From: RGIG4140 sp045635565
GTDB lineage: Bacteria; Pseudomonadota; Alphaproteobacteria; CAAHEQ01; UBA3637
DNA: 14,905 bases
NCBI GenBank assembly: GCA_045635565.1
Contig: JAZTVX010000050.1
Span: 1 to 14,905, forward strand
Reading direction: 5' to 3'
Shown here: one piece after another, positions 1 through 8,825 of the stretch
Layout: every line of letters begins with the position of its first letter
Position numbering within the stretch: position 1 is the stretch's first letter
Translations under genes and position numbers: made by a program
Notes under the pieces: generated by a model
What the model saw: only the letters and a program-made list of their open reading frames with translations
The model's database searches: none
Told to the model about the DNA's origin: nothing

Positions 1-3000
1 TTGTAACAGCCCCTCTTTGAATAAGTAACAAAGCAATACTGAGTTGACCGTGTTCCAATGCATAGTACAAGGCTGTTTTACCCTCGGAATCTGCATGATT
101 GATGGATTCTTCATTCATCTCAAGTATCAAAGTCTTGTACATATCTGTTTGTGTACGTAGGTTTGCGTACTTTTTCGGTTCACTTTTATAATATGAAAGT
201 GTCCGATATGCAACCAAAAGTGGTGTTAAACCACTTGTCACCTTATTGGCATCAGCCACCCTATCAGCATCCCTCTTCCTATCCAGCAATCCCCCAACCA
301 TAAACTTATTACCTCGCAAGCTTGCATACATTAACGGTGTTATTTTAGCTGTTTTCCAATCATTAAAAACATATGCTTTCAGATCCTCATCACTTTTACA
401 ATATTCAGCATCGCAATCTGCTTCAAAATTAATATTATGTGGATTAACATCCTCGCTTAATTTACTATCATCTCCTTTCGTTATTGTTTGAAACAATTCA
501 TCTACACTTGCTGTTTCGGCTACTGCTTTTTGTTCTTGTTCATTTAGCTTTTTCTGTTCAACAATATGCCGATGCTGACGAATAATTTCATCCCGACACT
601 TAAATTCTATTTCTGCCTGCATGCGTTCATTTGATGCATCTATTAGGGCTATTAATTTATCCGCACCACAGCCATCAAACACGACCAAATTAGACTTATT
701 GGTATTATCTGTTGTCGGAACTGTATTATTGGCATCCGCATCTAACATGGCATAGTAAAAATACATACCACTGTCTGCCGCTTTCAATAACAATTTACTT
801 CTAGAGTCATTTTTACCTTCATATTTTGCCCGTTCCTCCGGATTATTAGCTATTTTATGTGCCTCCAAAACAAACCTTAGGGTATCATCTTTACCGTTTT
901 GCTTCTCGGCATATTCAAGCGCTGTTTCAAAACTTGCTTGTTGACCTTGCAACTCTCGTTTTAATGTTTGAGTTACTTCTTTTTCCCTTTGTGTTTGAGC
1001 TTCAATATCAATAAGGTTACGTGCATTAAAGGTATTCGAACGAGCAGCAATCCATTTATCACACCAACCTTCATCCTCGGCTATAAGCCCCATATCAGCC
1101 AAATCACCTAATTGGGCCTTATCACTGCATGCCACCGCCGTACCATACAAACCTGCCTCAGCAGCAACACCTATACCTATACCACCGAGAATCCAACTGG
1201 CGGCGAAACCAGATCCAAACGTTGGAATACTGACAATACCCATAACAGTTGCATGTATTCCTTTATATACATTTGCCCTTACTTCTTTTTTGGTAACTAA
1301 TAAATGTGCATAATTACTAATCAAAGCACATCTTTCCCGAGAAATATCATTTACAAATTTAAAATCTGAAGCAATAATTGATGTTCTGATATCTCTTGGT
1401 TCCAGCGGTGGAATGCTTGGTATTGGTTTTGACACAGGCAATTTTTGTTTATAATAATTACCTGCCGAATTTTCAACAAAATGACCATCTTCATTTTTGG
1501 TATATCTCGTCCCAGAGACATTTTCTCCTTCAATAGGTACATAATACTCAGATGAACCGGCGGATTCTATTTGTTTACCTGTCCGCCGTTGCATTTCTAT
1601 ATTGGGGCGAGCCGCTTGATATTCATCAATAAGACGGGAAACATGTTGATATTGTTGTTCTAAACGATTAAGTTCTTCCAATGTCGCTTCGGCTTCATCT
1701 AAGGCATCCATAATATAGGGATATTCATCTTCCAAATCCCAAACACCTTTATTTACATCTGATTGATAAAGAAATAAACCCTTATCCGTCATTCTGGGTT
1801 TTATCGTCAAACATGAAAGAACACCTCGCATTCCCCCTGCTTCAAATTGATGACCTATTCCATCCGTGTTTATTGAAGCATGATAAGCACATGCTTCCCG
1901 CCAAACCGGAGATGCTTCAACAGCAGCTATTGTGTCTTGAAGCAAACGAATATGGGCTCGTGCTTGTGCGACACTTTCGTAAATTCCTTCTTGATCTCCA
2001 TATCCTTGAAACAACAAGTTCTTATACCAATCAATTCGATAAAAATCACTACCTATTATTTCTCCTGTACCCAATACTGGGTCTCTTGTAAATACAAAAT
2101 TGTTATCCCGATAATGTTCACTAAATGCAGCTTTGCCTTCTGCTATCTTCTTTTCAAAATCATCCATAATAGAGGGGATTTCAGGCAATCTACCATCAGA
2201 ACTTTGCGCAAGGTCCCATGCAATACTCTGCATCATTTCATACCGTGCATCCGAATATTTGTCATCTGCTTCCTGTGTCCATCGTACTTGTTCAATATCC
2301 GCCAAATTACGACGAGCGTGGTTCAAACATTCATTTGCATTTTTCAACCCATAAAAGCGAGCATATTCCGCTAGTTCACCTTCCAATGGTTTCGCCGAAA
2401 AACCCAACGAACTGCGATAATAAGAAGCATCATCCTTTATAGACGCTAAATTATATAATTCATCAGGTATTTTTGTTAAAAATTCTCCATTAAATGCTGT
2501 TGAGTTAGGTCGATATTCTCCAGTTAAACGACCAAAGTCAGTCCAACTATCTGATTGTTGCAAACAATACAATTGCCCGGCAAGCACTCTTCGACTTTCC
2601 TCCAATCGCCGTTTTTGTTCATCTGTATTTGCTTTGGCTAATTGAACTTCTATTTCTTGAATTCCTTTTGTTAAGACTTTCATTCGATGGCTTTTAAAAG
2701 AAGCAAAATTATCCTTTGTCCGGTTCTGAGCCAATCCATTATATGTTTGTAACTCAACACGCAGACCACCGACTGCCGGATCACTCCATGCTCTATATCG
2801 AGGATCGAATGAAGAATTTTTTTCATCAAACTTTGTTTCCCAATAATACGAAAATCCAACTTCATTACGTGTTGTTTGTATTAAAGAACTTTCAACCGGG
2901 ATTTGAAAACCATGTCGGGTATCTTTACCGATGTTTTCAACTCTCCCTAATTCATCAGGTTTATGCGTAACTAAATATTCACCGTAAGGACGAGTCAGAA

Positions 3001-5956
3001 CTTCGTAATATTTAGACTCTTTTTTTCCGGCTTCACCTTCCACAAAGGTTTTGGCTTCATCACTTAATTTATGAGAAGATAAAAGAATACCCAGCAAATG
3101 ACGCTTAATTTCAGGATGGTGAGAACTATCTAAAAGTTGTTGAATATCTTTCTGCTCAACGGGTACACCTTGCCGAACCAATAATTCAACAACTTTATAA
3201 TTGCCCTTTTCAATTGCCTTTGTTAAATGCTCTGACGAGACAATGACACCTTCCTGTTGCAATAAAATTTTTAAAATTTCCGGTGAATCTTGTTCAATAG
3301 CCTCACGAATATACGTAGGATTGATTGCCAGTTTCCTTTTTCTAGATGCTTCTTCAATATTTCCATTTGTCAGTTCTAAAACATGCTCTACCCCTGCAAC
3401 ATGTTTATTTTTTATCAATGTATAAAGAGGGGTTTGGGTATAATCCGGATTGCCATTCTTATCTTTTGGAATATCATAAAAAATGTTTTGGTTACTTGTA
3501 TGCAATTCATTTAAAATCGGAACTAAATCATATTGAGAATTCTGCGACGCAACATTAACAACATTTTTCAAATCATCCGATGTAATGGAATAGCCTCGTT
3601 CCCGATATACTTCCATCGCTTTCGCAACAATGTGGGCATCACCATTGCTAATACCGTAAGCAAGTAACTTTTTAGCCTCGTCTTCAGTTGCATTTAAAAA
3701 TAATTCTTTATTCCTTTCAAATAATTTAGGAAAAATTGCATGAACAACAGTCGGCGACATTGAAAAAATATGTTCCAAATGCTCCTTCGTCACAACACAA
3801 TCTGTCCCTAACACAAAATTGATAATGTTTGCATCGTTTGTTGCTAACACATCTTTAAATGAAAATGATTTGAAAGAAATACTGCGTTCTTTTAAACCCT
3901 GTAATAAATTTGATTTCTTGTGTTGAATGGCATAGCGAATAACATTCTGAATATCTTGTGTGCAAATGCTATGTGTGTTCTCATCAAGTTTTGAATTATT
4001 TAAATCCACACCTGTGTGTATTGCCTCATCCAACACATTAAGTATCATATCGTCATTTTGCATTTGCATAGCAAGATACAATGACCATTGCTGTGAATGT
4101 CCATAATGAATGCTTTTACCTTGTTCTAGTTTAACCCATTCATTATCTTTTCGTTCATATCGAACAGTCGCAGAATTATCAATAGCCCCAAATGATGTAT
4201 TTGATAATTGAGGAATAGAAATCCCTTTCAAAGAATCATTTTCTATATTCCGACTTTGAGCCAACTCGCAAAACAATTTTTGGTACTTTTCCGCATCTGC
4301 CGAAGTTGCTTTTTGCATTTCCTGTACAAGGCGAGTCCATGTTTCCGCACGAACAAACGCCCCTGCCGCAACAAGGCTTCGAACAGTATCAACATCACCC
4401 ATTTCAACAGCGATTTCCAAAGCCGTTTTACCTTTTACCTCACGACCGTTGTCAACTATTTTTTGACCTATTTCAACATCAGCCTCTTTCTCAATTAAAT
4501 AAGAAACAACATTTTGTCCTTTTATTTCTAAATTTGGAGCCAGTGCAACAGCCATTTGAAGTGGTGTTAAACCTGTATATGGATCCGGCTGATTAACATC
4601 CGCCCCATTATCTAAAGCATACTCAATCAATTTTGGGGCTTGTAAATCAATTCCTAAGCAAAGTATTTTTTGTGCTCTTTTCTTTTTTTTATCATCAGAC
4701 AACTCTTTGTTGTATTCTTTAATCGTACGAGAAACTTTTTTTTCCATTCGTTGTTGAGTATCAGAAAGGCGTTGTTCTTCTTTATCTTTACGATTAAGTT
4801 TATAAATCTTTTTTTGAAGTGCCTCTGCTGCGGCTTTTACTGCGTCTGAGGAATTATCATCAGTTTCTTGTGCTACAACTGCAGACAATAAACAATCTTC
4901 ATTATCCTTTGTCTGAACATTCACCCCCAAATCAATCAAGTTATCAACAATATCAAACCGTTTTGCTCTGGCTGCAGCGATTATTATTGGATCATCATTA
5001 GAATCACGTGTTGTACAGTCAAAACCCATCATTAAAAGATCTGCAACACCCCAGTCACGTTCATTGCCCCTAATCACCTCTTCAAAATATTTACTCTGAT
5101 CAATATATTTTGTCGAACCAGTGCCATTGCCACACCCAATTTGCACAAATATTCTACCAAATTCATAATCCTTCTCTTTCTCTTGTAATACCTGTTTAAA
5201 TTCAGCATCAGCATCATAAATCCGTGCTCCTTTTTCCCGTAACAATCGAACGCTCTCAAAATGTCCACCTTTTAATGCTTCAGATAACGGAGTTACCCTT
5301 TGCCCGTTTTGTTCGGCAGAAATATTAACGTTGGCTTTTCTGTCAAGCAATAATTCAACAATATCATCTTGACCCCGTTGAGCTGAAATAATCAAAGGAG
5401 GCAACTTTCCCTTATCTGTCGGAACAAAATTAGGATCGGCACCTTTAGCTAAACGCCTCTGAAGATTCTCTTTAAAGTCTTTCTTGTTCTGATTACCATC
5501 ATAGAAGCACTGAACAAAAGCAACATCATCACCTAGAGCAACATCACTACATAACTTCGACCACTTTTCATGTAATTTATTATCTTCTCTGTCGCCACAA
5601 TACGTCCTCATTGAATTATTAACATCTGAAACACTGACATCTTCATAACCTGGAGCCTTAATGGCCGATAAAATCAGATCTTTAACAAGTGCTTCTTCCC
5701 CGTCATCATTCTGATGCATTTCATTCAAAACAGCAATCACTCGACGACGTTGCCATGGTTCCAAATCTTTCCACTCCGTCATGGACCAAGGATACCAACT
5801 GGACGGACGTGCAGTTCCGGTTTCAAACGCATAAACAGCAGAATTATCTTCAAATTCCCATGGTTCAAAATTAGTTTTAGAACATAAAATAATACCTTCT
5901 CTTTCCAATTGTTGAAGAACTCTCGACAATCGTCTTGCCACCTCTGGATAATTCAT
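1..5956 (-). CDS. Giant ankyrin-repeat protein, C-terminus beyond the window
   Basis: Reading from the ATG at 5956, I followed 1985 codons to position 1 with no stop, so this is a partial gene of more than 220 kDa. An AGGAGG ribosome site (5961-5966) lies four bases before the ATG. No signal peptide is visible. Layout: a 164-residue N-terminal region holding the module shared with the 1099-residue protein (residues 59-119); ankyrin repeats at about 165-260, 298-358 and 434-534; a charged, probably coiled-coil stretch at 370-431; degenerate ankyrin-like helical repeats at about 535-966; a non-ankyrin region at about 975-1560 that I do not recognise; a Gly/Ala-rich hydrophobic segment at 1568-1609; a charged helical region; and ankyrin repeats again from about 1871 to the edge (motifs TPLMYASLRGN and KTALYYALEHGQ). 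Ankyrin repeats bind proteins; a secreted effector or large scaffold is only inference. The frame is intact, so it is not a pseudogene within the window. Confidence 0.93.
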   Translation of the reverse strand, partial: MNYPEVARRLSRVLQQLEREGIILCSKTNFEPWEFEDNSAVYAFETGTARPSSWYPWSMTEWKDLEPWQRRRVIAVLNEMHQNDDGEEALVKDLILSAIKAPGYEDVSVSDVNNSMRTYCGDREDNKLHEKWSKLCSDVALGDDVAFVQCFYDGNQNKKDFKENLQRRLAKGADPNFVPTDKGKLPPLIISAQRGQDDIVELLLDRKANVNISAEQNGQRVTPLSEALKGGHFESVRLLREKGARIYDADAEFKQVLQEKEKDYEFGRIFVQIGCGNGTGSTKYIDQSKYFEEVIRGNERDWGVADLLMMGFDCTTRDSNDDPIIIAAARAKRFDIVDNLIDLGVNVQTKDNEDCLLSAVVAQETDDNSSDAVKAAAEALQKKIYKLNRKDKEEQRLSDTQQRMEKKVSRTIKEYNKELSDDKKKKRAQKILCLGIDLQAPKLIEYALDNGADVNQPDPYTGLTPLQMAVALAPNLEIKGQNVVSYLIEKEADVEIGQKIVDNGREVKGKTALEIAVEMGDVDTVRSLVAAGAFVRAETWTRLVQEMQKATSADAEKYQKLFCELAQSRNIENDSLKGISIPQLSNTSFGAIDNSATVRYERKDNEWVKLEQGKSIHYGHSQQWSLYLAMQMQNDDMILNVLDEAIHTGVDLNNSKLDENTHSICTQDIQNVIRYAIQHKKSNLLQGLKERSISFKSFSFKDVLATNDANIINFVLGTDCVVTKEHLEHIFSMSPTVVHAIFPKLFERNKELFLNATEDEAKKLLAYGISNGDAHIVAKAMEVYRERGYSITSDDLKNVVNVASQNSQYDLVPILNELHTSNQNIFYDIPKDKNGNPDYTQTPLYTLIKNKHVAGVEHVLELTNGNIEEASRKRKLAINPTYIREAIEQDSPEILKILLQQEGVIVSSEHLTKAIEKGNYKVVELLVRQGVPVEQKDIQQLLDSSHHPEIKRHLLGILLSSHKLSDEAKTFVEGEAGKKESKYYEVLTRPYGEYLVTHKPDELGRVENIGKDTRHGFQIPVESSLIQTTRNEVGFSYYWETKFDEKNSSFDPRYRAWSDPAVGGLRVELQTYNGLAQNRTKDNFASFKSHRMKVLTKGIQEIEVQLAKANTDEQKRRLEESRRVLAGQLYCLQQSDSWTDFGRLTGEYRPNSTAFNGEFLTKIPDELYNLASIKDDASYYRSSLGFSAKPLEGELAEYARFYGLKNANECLNHARRNLADIEQVRWTQEADDKYSDARYEMMQSIAWDLAQSSDGRLPEIPSIMDDFEKKIAEGKAAFSEHYRDNNFVFTRDPVLGTGEIIGSDFYRIDWYKNLLFQGYGDQEGIYESVAQARAHIRLLQDTIAAVEASPVWREACAYHASINTDGIGHQFEAGGMRGVLSCLTIKPRMTDKGLFLYQSDVNKGVWDLEDEYPYIMDALDEAEATLEELNRLEQQYQHVSRLIDEYQAARPNIEMQRRTGKQIESAGSSEYYVPIEGENVSGTRYTKNEDGHFVENSAGNYYKQKLPVSKPIPSIPPLEPRDIRTSIIASDFKFVNDISRERCALISNYAHLLVTKKEVRANVYKGIHATVMGIVSIPTFGSGFAASWILGGIGIGVAAEAGLYGTAVACSDKAQLGDLADMGLIAEDEGWCDKWIAARSNTFNARNLIDIEAQTQREKEVTQTLKRELQGQQASFETALEYAEKQNGKDDTLRFVLEAHKIANNPEERAKYEGKNDSRSKLLLKAADSGMYFYYAMLDADANNTVPTTDNTNKSNLVVFDGCGADKLIALIDASNERMQAEIEFKCRDEIIRQHRHIVEQKKLNEQEQKAVAETASVDELFQTITKGDDSKLSEDVNPHNINFEADCDAEYCKSDEDLKAYVFNDWKTAKITPLMYASLRGNKFMVGGLLDRKRDADRVADANKVTSGLTPLLVAYRTLSYYKSEPKKYANLRTQTDMYKTLILEMNEESINHADSEGKTALYYALEHGQLSIALLLIQRGAVT
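1130..1255 (-). other. Gly/Ala-rich hydrophobic segment in the giant protein
   Basis: Residues 1568-1609 are almost free of charge and rich in Gly, Ala, Ile and Val (for example SWILGGIGIGVAAEAGLYG). The stretch is long enough for one or two membrane spans or a helical hairpin. It is followed by a long charged helical region with many Glu, Lys and Gln (about 1640-1683). Such a segment is unusual inside an otherwise soluble ankyrin protein and could be a membrane-insertion element. It could also be a buried hydrophobic core. Confidence 0.5.
5600..5782 (-). other. Shared N-terminal module, copy in the giant ankyrin protein
   Basis: Residues 59-119 of the giant protein read W62-K-D-L-x-P67, then D85-G-E, then D93-x-I-L-x-x-I-x-A101-P-x-Y104. 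The same order and spacing of key residues appears at residues 84-149 of the 1099-residue ankyrin protein. About 11 of 20 aligned positions are identical from DGE to APxY without a gap. I know of no named domain with this signature. It sits before the first ankyrin repeat in both proteins. Confidence 0.6.
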
Positions 5957-5985
5957 ACAACCTCCTCATCTATTCATTTCTTATC

Positions 5986-6014
5986 ATTTTAACATGTTTT
6001 TTTTTGTATGTCTA
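5986..6014 (-). promoter_or_regulatory. Sigma-70-like promoter of the giant ankyrin gene
   Basis: On the minus strand TAGACA (6009-6014) and TAAAAT (5986-5991) are each one base from consensus and are 17 bases apart. Transcription would start near 5979, leaving a short leader with the AGGAGG site. The spacer contains a run of nine A (plus-strand T9 at 5997-6005). Confidence 0.65.
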
Positions 6015-6045
6015 ATATTTTTACATAAATTTATGCAAAAATATT
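6014..6045. repeat. 32-base inverted repeat beside the giant gene's promoter
   Basis: Two 16-base arms (6014-6029 and 6030-6045) meet without a loop and differ from perfect symmetry at one pair (6023/6036). The core is CATAAATTTATG. The dyad touches the -35 box of the giant gene's promoter and overlaps the stop codon of the 144-codon gene. An A-tract, not a T-tract, follows it on the minus strand, so it looks more like a protein-binding site than a terminator. It is very AT-rich, so chance is possible. Confidence 0.5.
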
Positions 6046-6478
6046 ATTTTAAAATATCAAGCAGATAATCTTTTAAATTATCACAAGATGAAACATATTT
6101 TTCAAAAACAACTTGTGTTGCAACTTTTGAACGTTCATGCAACACAATACGATATTTAGCCATGAGTACAAAACTGATTTCTTCAACTTCTCTGACTTTT
6201 TCAACCTGTCGAATATCATTTTGAGAAATACTTAACAACCGACGGAATCGAATAAAATTTTTATATCCCTGAATACATTTAATTCGATCTTCAATATTCC
6301 GAAGAACAACAATTTGCATGACCATGTATAAATAAAGATACAATTCTTCTTCCGAATCAAATAACACACGTGCATCCAATGATTTTCGCACAAATTCTTG
6401 TATCAAAAAAACGATTGATACAGACTTTAATTTTGCTCGTTCCATTTCGGATATAACGTTTTCTTTATTACAATACAT
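6044..6478 (-). CDS. Small helical protein of unknown function
   Basis: A 144-codon frame ending in TAA, with 87 bases between it and the giant gene. I do not recognise the family. The protein looks mostly alpha-helical, with many charged residues, a hydrophobic patch at about residues 46-58 (LYLYLYMVMQIVV) and a helical C-terminus. No signal peptide or catalytic motif is visible. The ATG at 6478 follows the T-tract of the ligase terminator by five bases and has no Shine-Dalgarno sequence. The ATG at 6445 (Met12) is an alternative, also without a clear site. Composition looks like real protein and it is co-oriented with its neighbours, but how it is transcribed and where it starts are unclear. 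Confidence 0.6.
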   Translation of the reverse strand: MYCNKENVISEMERAKLKSVSIVFLIQEFVRKSLDARVLFDSEEELYLYLYMVMQIVVLRNIEDRIKCIQGYKNFIRFRRLLSISQNDIRQVEKVREVEEISFVLMAKYRIVLHERSKVATQVVFEKYVSSCDNLKDYLLDILK

Positions 6479-6483
6479 GTCAC

Positions 6484-6524
6484 AAAAAAATCGGCGAAAT
6501 ACACATTACATGCATTTCGCCGAT
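6484..6524 (-). terminator. Rho-independent terminator of the acyl-CoA ligase gene
   Basis: An 11-base perfect stem (6490-6500 with 6514-6524, ATCGGCGAAAT) with a 13-base loop. On the minus strand it is followed by a run of T (6484-6490). It lies just past the ligase stop codon at 6541. Confidence 0.9.
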
Positions 6525-6540
6525 ATACCTTTTAATTTAA

Positions 6541-8622
6541 TTATTTCAACAACATTTTAAAGTCAACAACAACGGCTCTGTCTTTTGTTACTAAAACAGG
6601 ATTACCGTCAATTGATGTGATTTCCGGAATTTCCAACACAACCTGTTGAACTTTTTTCAATGTTTCAGCCAATGGTTTAACAGCCTTCGGTTCTTCACCA
6701 CGAACACCGTTCAAAATGATACCGACTTTTGTTTCTTTAATCATATCATCAAAATCTTCGGCCGGTAAAATACGCAATGTTGTGTCTTTCATAACTTCCG
6801 TATAAATACCACCTGTTCCAAAGACCATAATCCGACCAAAGTTTCTGTCTGTATTCACACCAATAATTGTTTCCGTTGCTTTAACAATCATTTCTTGAAT
6901 TAAAACACTGGCACCTTTTAATTGGAATTTTGTAATAGAACCATTTAAACCGTCCCATGCTTCATTAAATGTAGATTCATCATGAACATTCAAATAAATC
7001 CCTTTCATTTCCGTTTTGTGCAAAGCATCAGGAGCCGACAACTTCAACACAACAGGAGCCGGAAAGATTTTCTGACAGAAAGCATAAGCTTCTGCTTTAT
7101 CTGTAAAGTTACCACTTTTCGGATAATCAATACCATAATGATCCATAATCATATTAACAATATTTTGTGGCAAAGAAGCCAAACCGTCTGCTTTTGCTTG
7201 TGCAACAGCATCACGAATGGATTGCGGCACCTCATTTACCGAACAAGCAACATCTTGAACACCACGATAAGCCATTTGGGCTTTTAACAAGCCAAGTGGA
7301 CGAATGATATCAATTGGATATTCATAGTTCAAAATATGGGCTTTATCCAAAATAGCACGTCCTTCTTTAACCTTAACTCCACCGACAAAAACAGCAAAAA
7401 TATTTACGTTTTTATATTGTGGAGCAATACGGACAATGGCTTCTGCCGTACCGGTTGAATCCGTAACCATTTGAGGCGTCAATAAAACAAGAATATTTTT
7501 GTATTCGCCACTTTCACATAAAATTTTCAAAGCCGCTTCATAACGATCAGCCCGAGCATCACCGATAACATCAATCGGATTACCCAAAGAGGCTTCAGCC
7601 GGCAATGACGCTTTCAATGTTTCAATTGTTTTTTCACTCGGACGAGCCAAATCCAAACCGTTATCTTCACATAAGTCACTGGATAAAACGCCAACACCAC
7701 CGGCATTTGTCAAAATAGCAACAGATCCGTCAAATTCATGATGGTTAGCATATTGTAAAATTTCCAACAAACTAAATAATTCTCGTGTTGTATAGGCTTG
7801 AATAGCACCGGAACCTTTTAAAGCGATTTCCAAAACACGATAGTTCGGAGCCAACGAACCTGTGTGGGACAAACTGGCGGCTTGTGCTTTTTGTGATTTT
7901 CCCGGTTCCATAATAACAACCGGTTTTGTTTTAGAAACTTCCTTTAAAACACGCAAAAACTCTTTACCGTTTTTCAAGGATTCCAAATAGAAGACAAAAG
8001 CGGTCGTATTTTTATCATCTTTTAAAGCCGATAACAAACGGTCTTCTGCCAACAATGCTTTATTACCAATTGAAATAAAGTGAGAAAAACCGATTCCTTT
8101 TTCACGAGCCCAATCCATCAAAGCAGAACAATAAGCACCGGATTGAGAAACAAAAGCAACATTCCCTTGTGTTGGAAAACCATCGGCAAAACTGGCATTC
8201 ACTTTGTCAAATGTTGAAATGTGCCCTAAGCAGTTTGGTCCCAACAAATTGATACCGTTTTCAATACATTTTTGAGCAATGCCATCTTCTAATTCATGGT
8301 TACCGACTTCACCAAAACCGGCTGTAATAATGCTGATGTTTTTAGTTTTGTTAGCAATGGCATCATCAATGACCGGCATAGTAAATTTTGCCGGAACGAC
8401 AACGACAACTAAATCCATGGCTTCCGGCAAATCTTTAACGGAAGCATAACATGGTTTACCGTATAATTCCTGACCGGCACATTTTGGATTGATAGCATAC
8501 AAATTGCCTTCAAATCCGGCATCAATAACGTTATTAAAAACAACGGCTCCTAATTTTGAGGGGTCGTTAGAAACACCGACAACAGCAATGCTTTTCGGGT
8601 TGAAAAATGAATCTAATGACAT
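6541..8622 (-). CDS. Acetate/acyl-CoA ligase (ADP-forming), fused alpha-beta
   Basis: A complete 693-residue NDP-forming acyl-CoA synthetase. It interconverts acyl-CoA + ADP + Pi with the free acid + CoA + ATP in the cytosol, using a phosphohistidine intermediate. The N-terminal CoA-binding Rossmann domain starts with SIAVVGVSND (11-20). Succinyl-CoA-ligase-like segments follow with GPNCLG (128-133) and SQSGA (159-163). The probable phosphohistidine is His253 in SHTGS. NAGGVG is at 306-311. The C-terminal ATP-grasp part (about 480-693) has FGTGGIYTEV at 601-610. Length and domain order match single-chain alpha-beta enzymes. The start is supported by AGGAGA (8627-8632). Own promoter and terminator make it a single-gene unit. 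It probably makes ATP from acetyl-CoA or another acyl-CoA during fermentation, though substrate choice cannot be read from sequence. Protein acetyltransferases of the Pat type share the fold but carry an extra GNAT domain, absent here. Confidence 0.95.
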   Translation of the reverse strand: MSLDSFFNPKSIAVVGVSNDPSKLGAVVFNNVIDAGFEGNLYAINPKCAGQELYGKPCYASVKDLPEAMDLVVVVVPAKFTMPVIDDAIANKTKNISIITAGFGEVGNHELEDGIAQKCIENGINLLGPNCLGHISTFDKVNASFADGFPTQGNVAFVSQSGAYCSALMDWAREKGIGFSHFISIGNKALLAEDRLLSALKDDKNTTAFVFYLESLKNGKEFLRVLKEVSKTKPVVIMEPGKSQKAQAASLSHTGSLAPNYRVLEIALKGSGAIQAYTTRELFSLLEILQYANHHEFDGSVAILTNAGGVGVLSSDLCEDNGLDLARPSEKTIETLKASLPAEASLGNPIDVIGDARADRYEAALKILCESGEYKNILVLLTPQMVTDSTGTAEAIVRIAPQYKNVNIFAVFVGGVKVKEGRAILDKAHILNYEYPIDIIRPLGLLKAQMAYRGVQDVACSVNEVPQSIRDAVAQAKADGLASLPQNIVNMIMDHYGIDYPKSGNFTDKAEAYAFCQKIFPAPVVLKLSAPDALHKTEMKGIYLNVHDESTFNEAWDGLNGSITKFQLKGASVLIQEMIVKATETIIGVNTDRNFGRIMVFGTGGIYTEVMKDTTLRILPAEDFDDMIKETKVGIILNGVRGEEPKAVKPLAETLKKVQQVVLEIPEITSIDGNPVLVTKDRAVVVDFKMLLK

Positions 8623-8660
8623 AATGTCTCCTTCCTTTCTTAATTAAATTCATGGCGGTA

Positions 8661-8689
8661 ACTATACAAAATTGCATTTCTTTTGTCAA
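8661..8689 (-). promoter_or_regulatory. Sigma-70-like promoter of the acyl-CoA ligase gene
   Basis: On the minus strand TTGACA (8684-8689, perfect) and TATAGT (8661-8666, one mismatch) are 17 bases apart. The predicted start is near 8654, giving a leader of about 30 bases to the ligase ATG. Confidence 0.85.
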
Positions 8690-8765
8690 TCCAAAAGAAC
8701 GGCTTTTAATATATTTTTTTGAATAATGAGCATGATTTGTAATATACATGACCTTAATATAACAC

Positions 8766-8802
8766 AAAAAAATTCGGCAGAAAAATCATATTCTCTGCCG
8801 AA
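8766..8802 (-). terminator. Rho-independent terminator of the 1099-residue ankyrin gene
   Basis: A nine-base perfect stem, TTCGGCAGA (8773-8781) with TCTGCCGAA (8794-8802), and a 12-base loop. Seven T follow on the minus strand (8766-8772). It lies 23 bases past the stop codon. It separates the ankyrin gene from the ligase promoter. Confidence 0.9.
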
Positions 8803-8825
8803 CCCAAATATTACAAAATGAAATA

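Noticed and set aside
1880..2374. Plus-strand frame of 164 codons, with other plus-strand frames along 1-5956
   Set aside because: All lie opposite the continuous giant coding frame, have low-complexity translations and lack good ribosome sites. The minus strand explains the region fully.
1..5956. Possibility that the left 6 kb is a decayed pseudogene or non-coding region
   Set aside because: The frame is open throughout, the translation is protein-like from end to end, and a good promoter and ribosome site precede it.
6014..6045. The AT-rich dyad as a terminator of the 144-codon gene
   Set aside because: The stem has no loop and no G-C-rich base, and A rather than T follows it on the minus strand.
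8567..8767. Minus-strand frame of 66 codons overlapping the ligase start
   Set aside because: It runs through the ligase promoter, ribosome site and first codons in another frame. No ribosome site or recognisable motif supports it.
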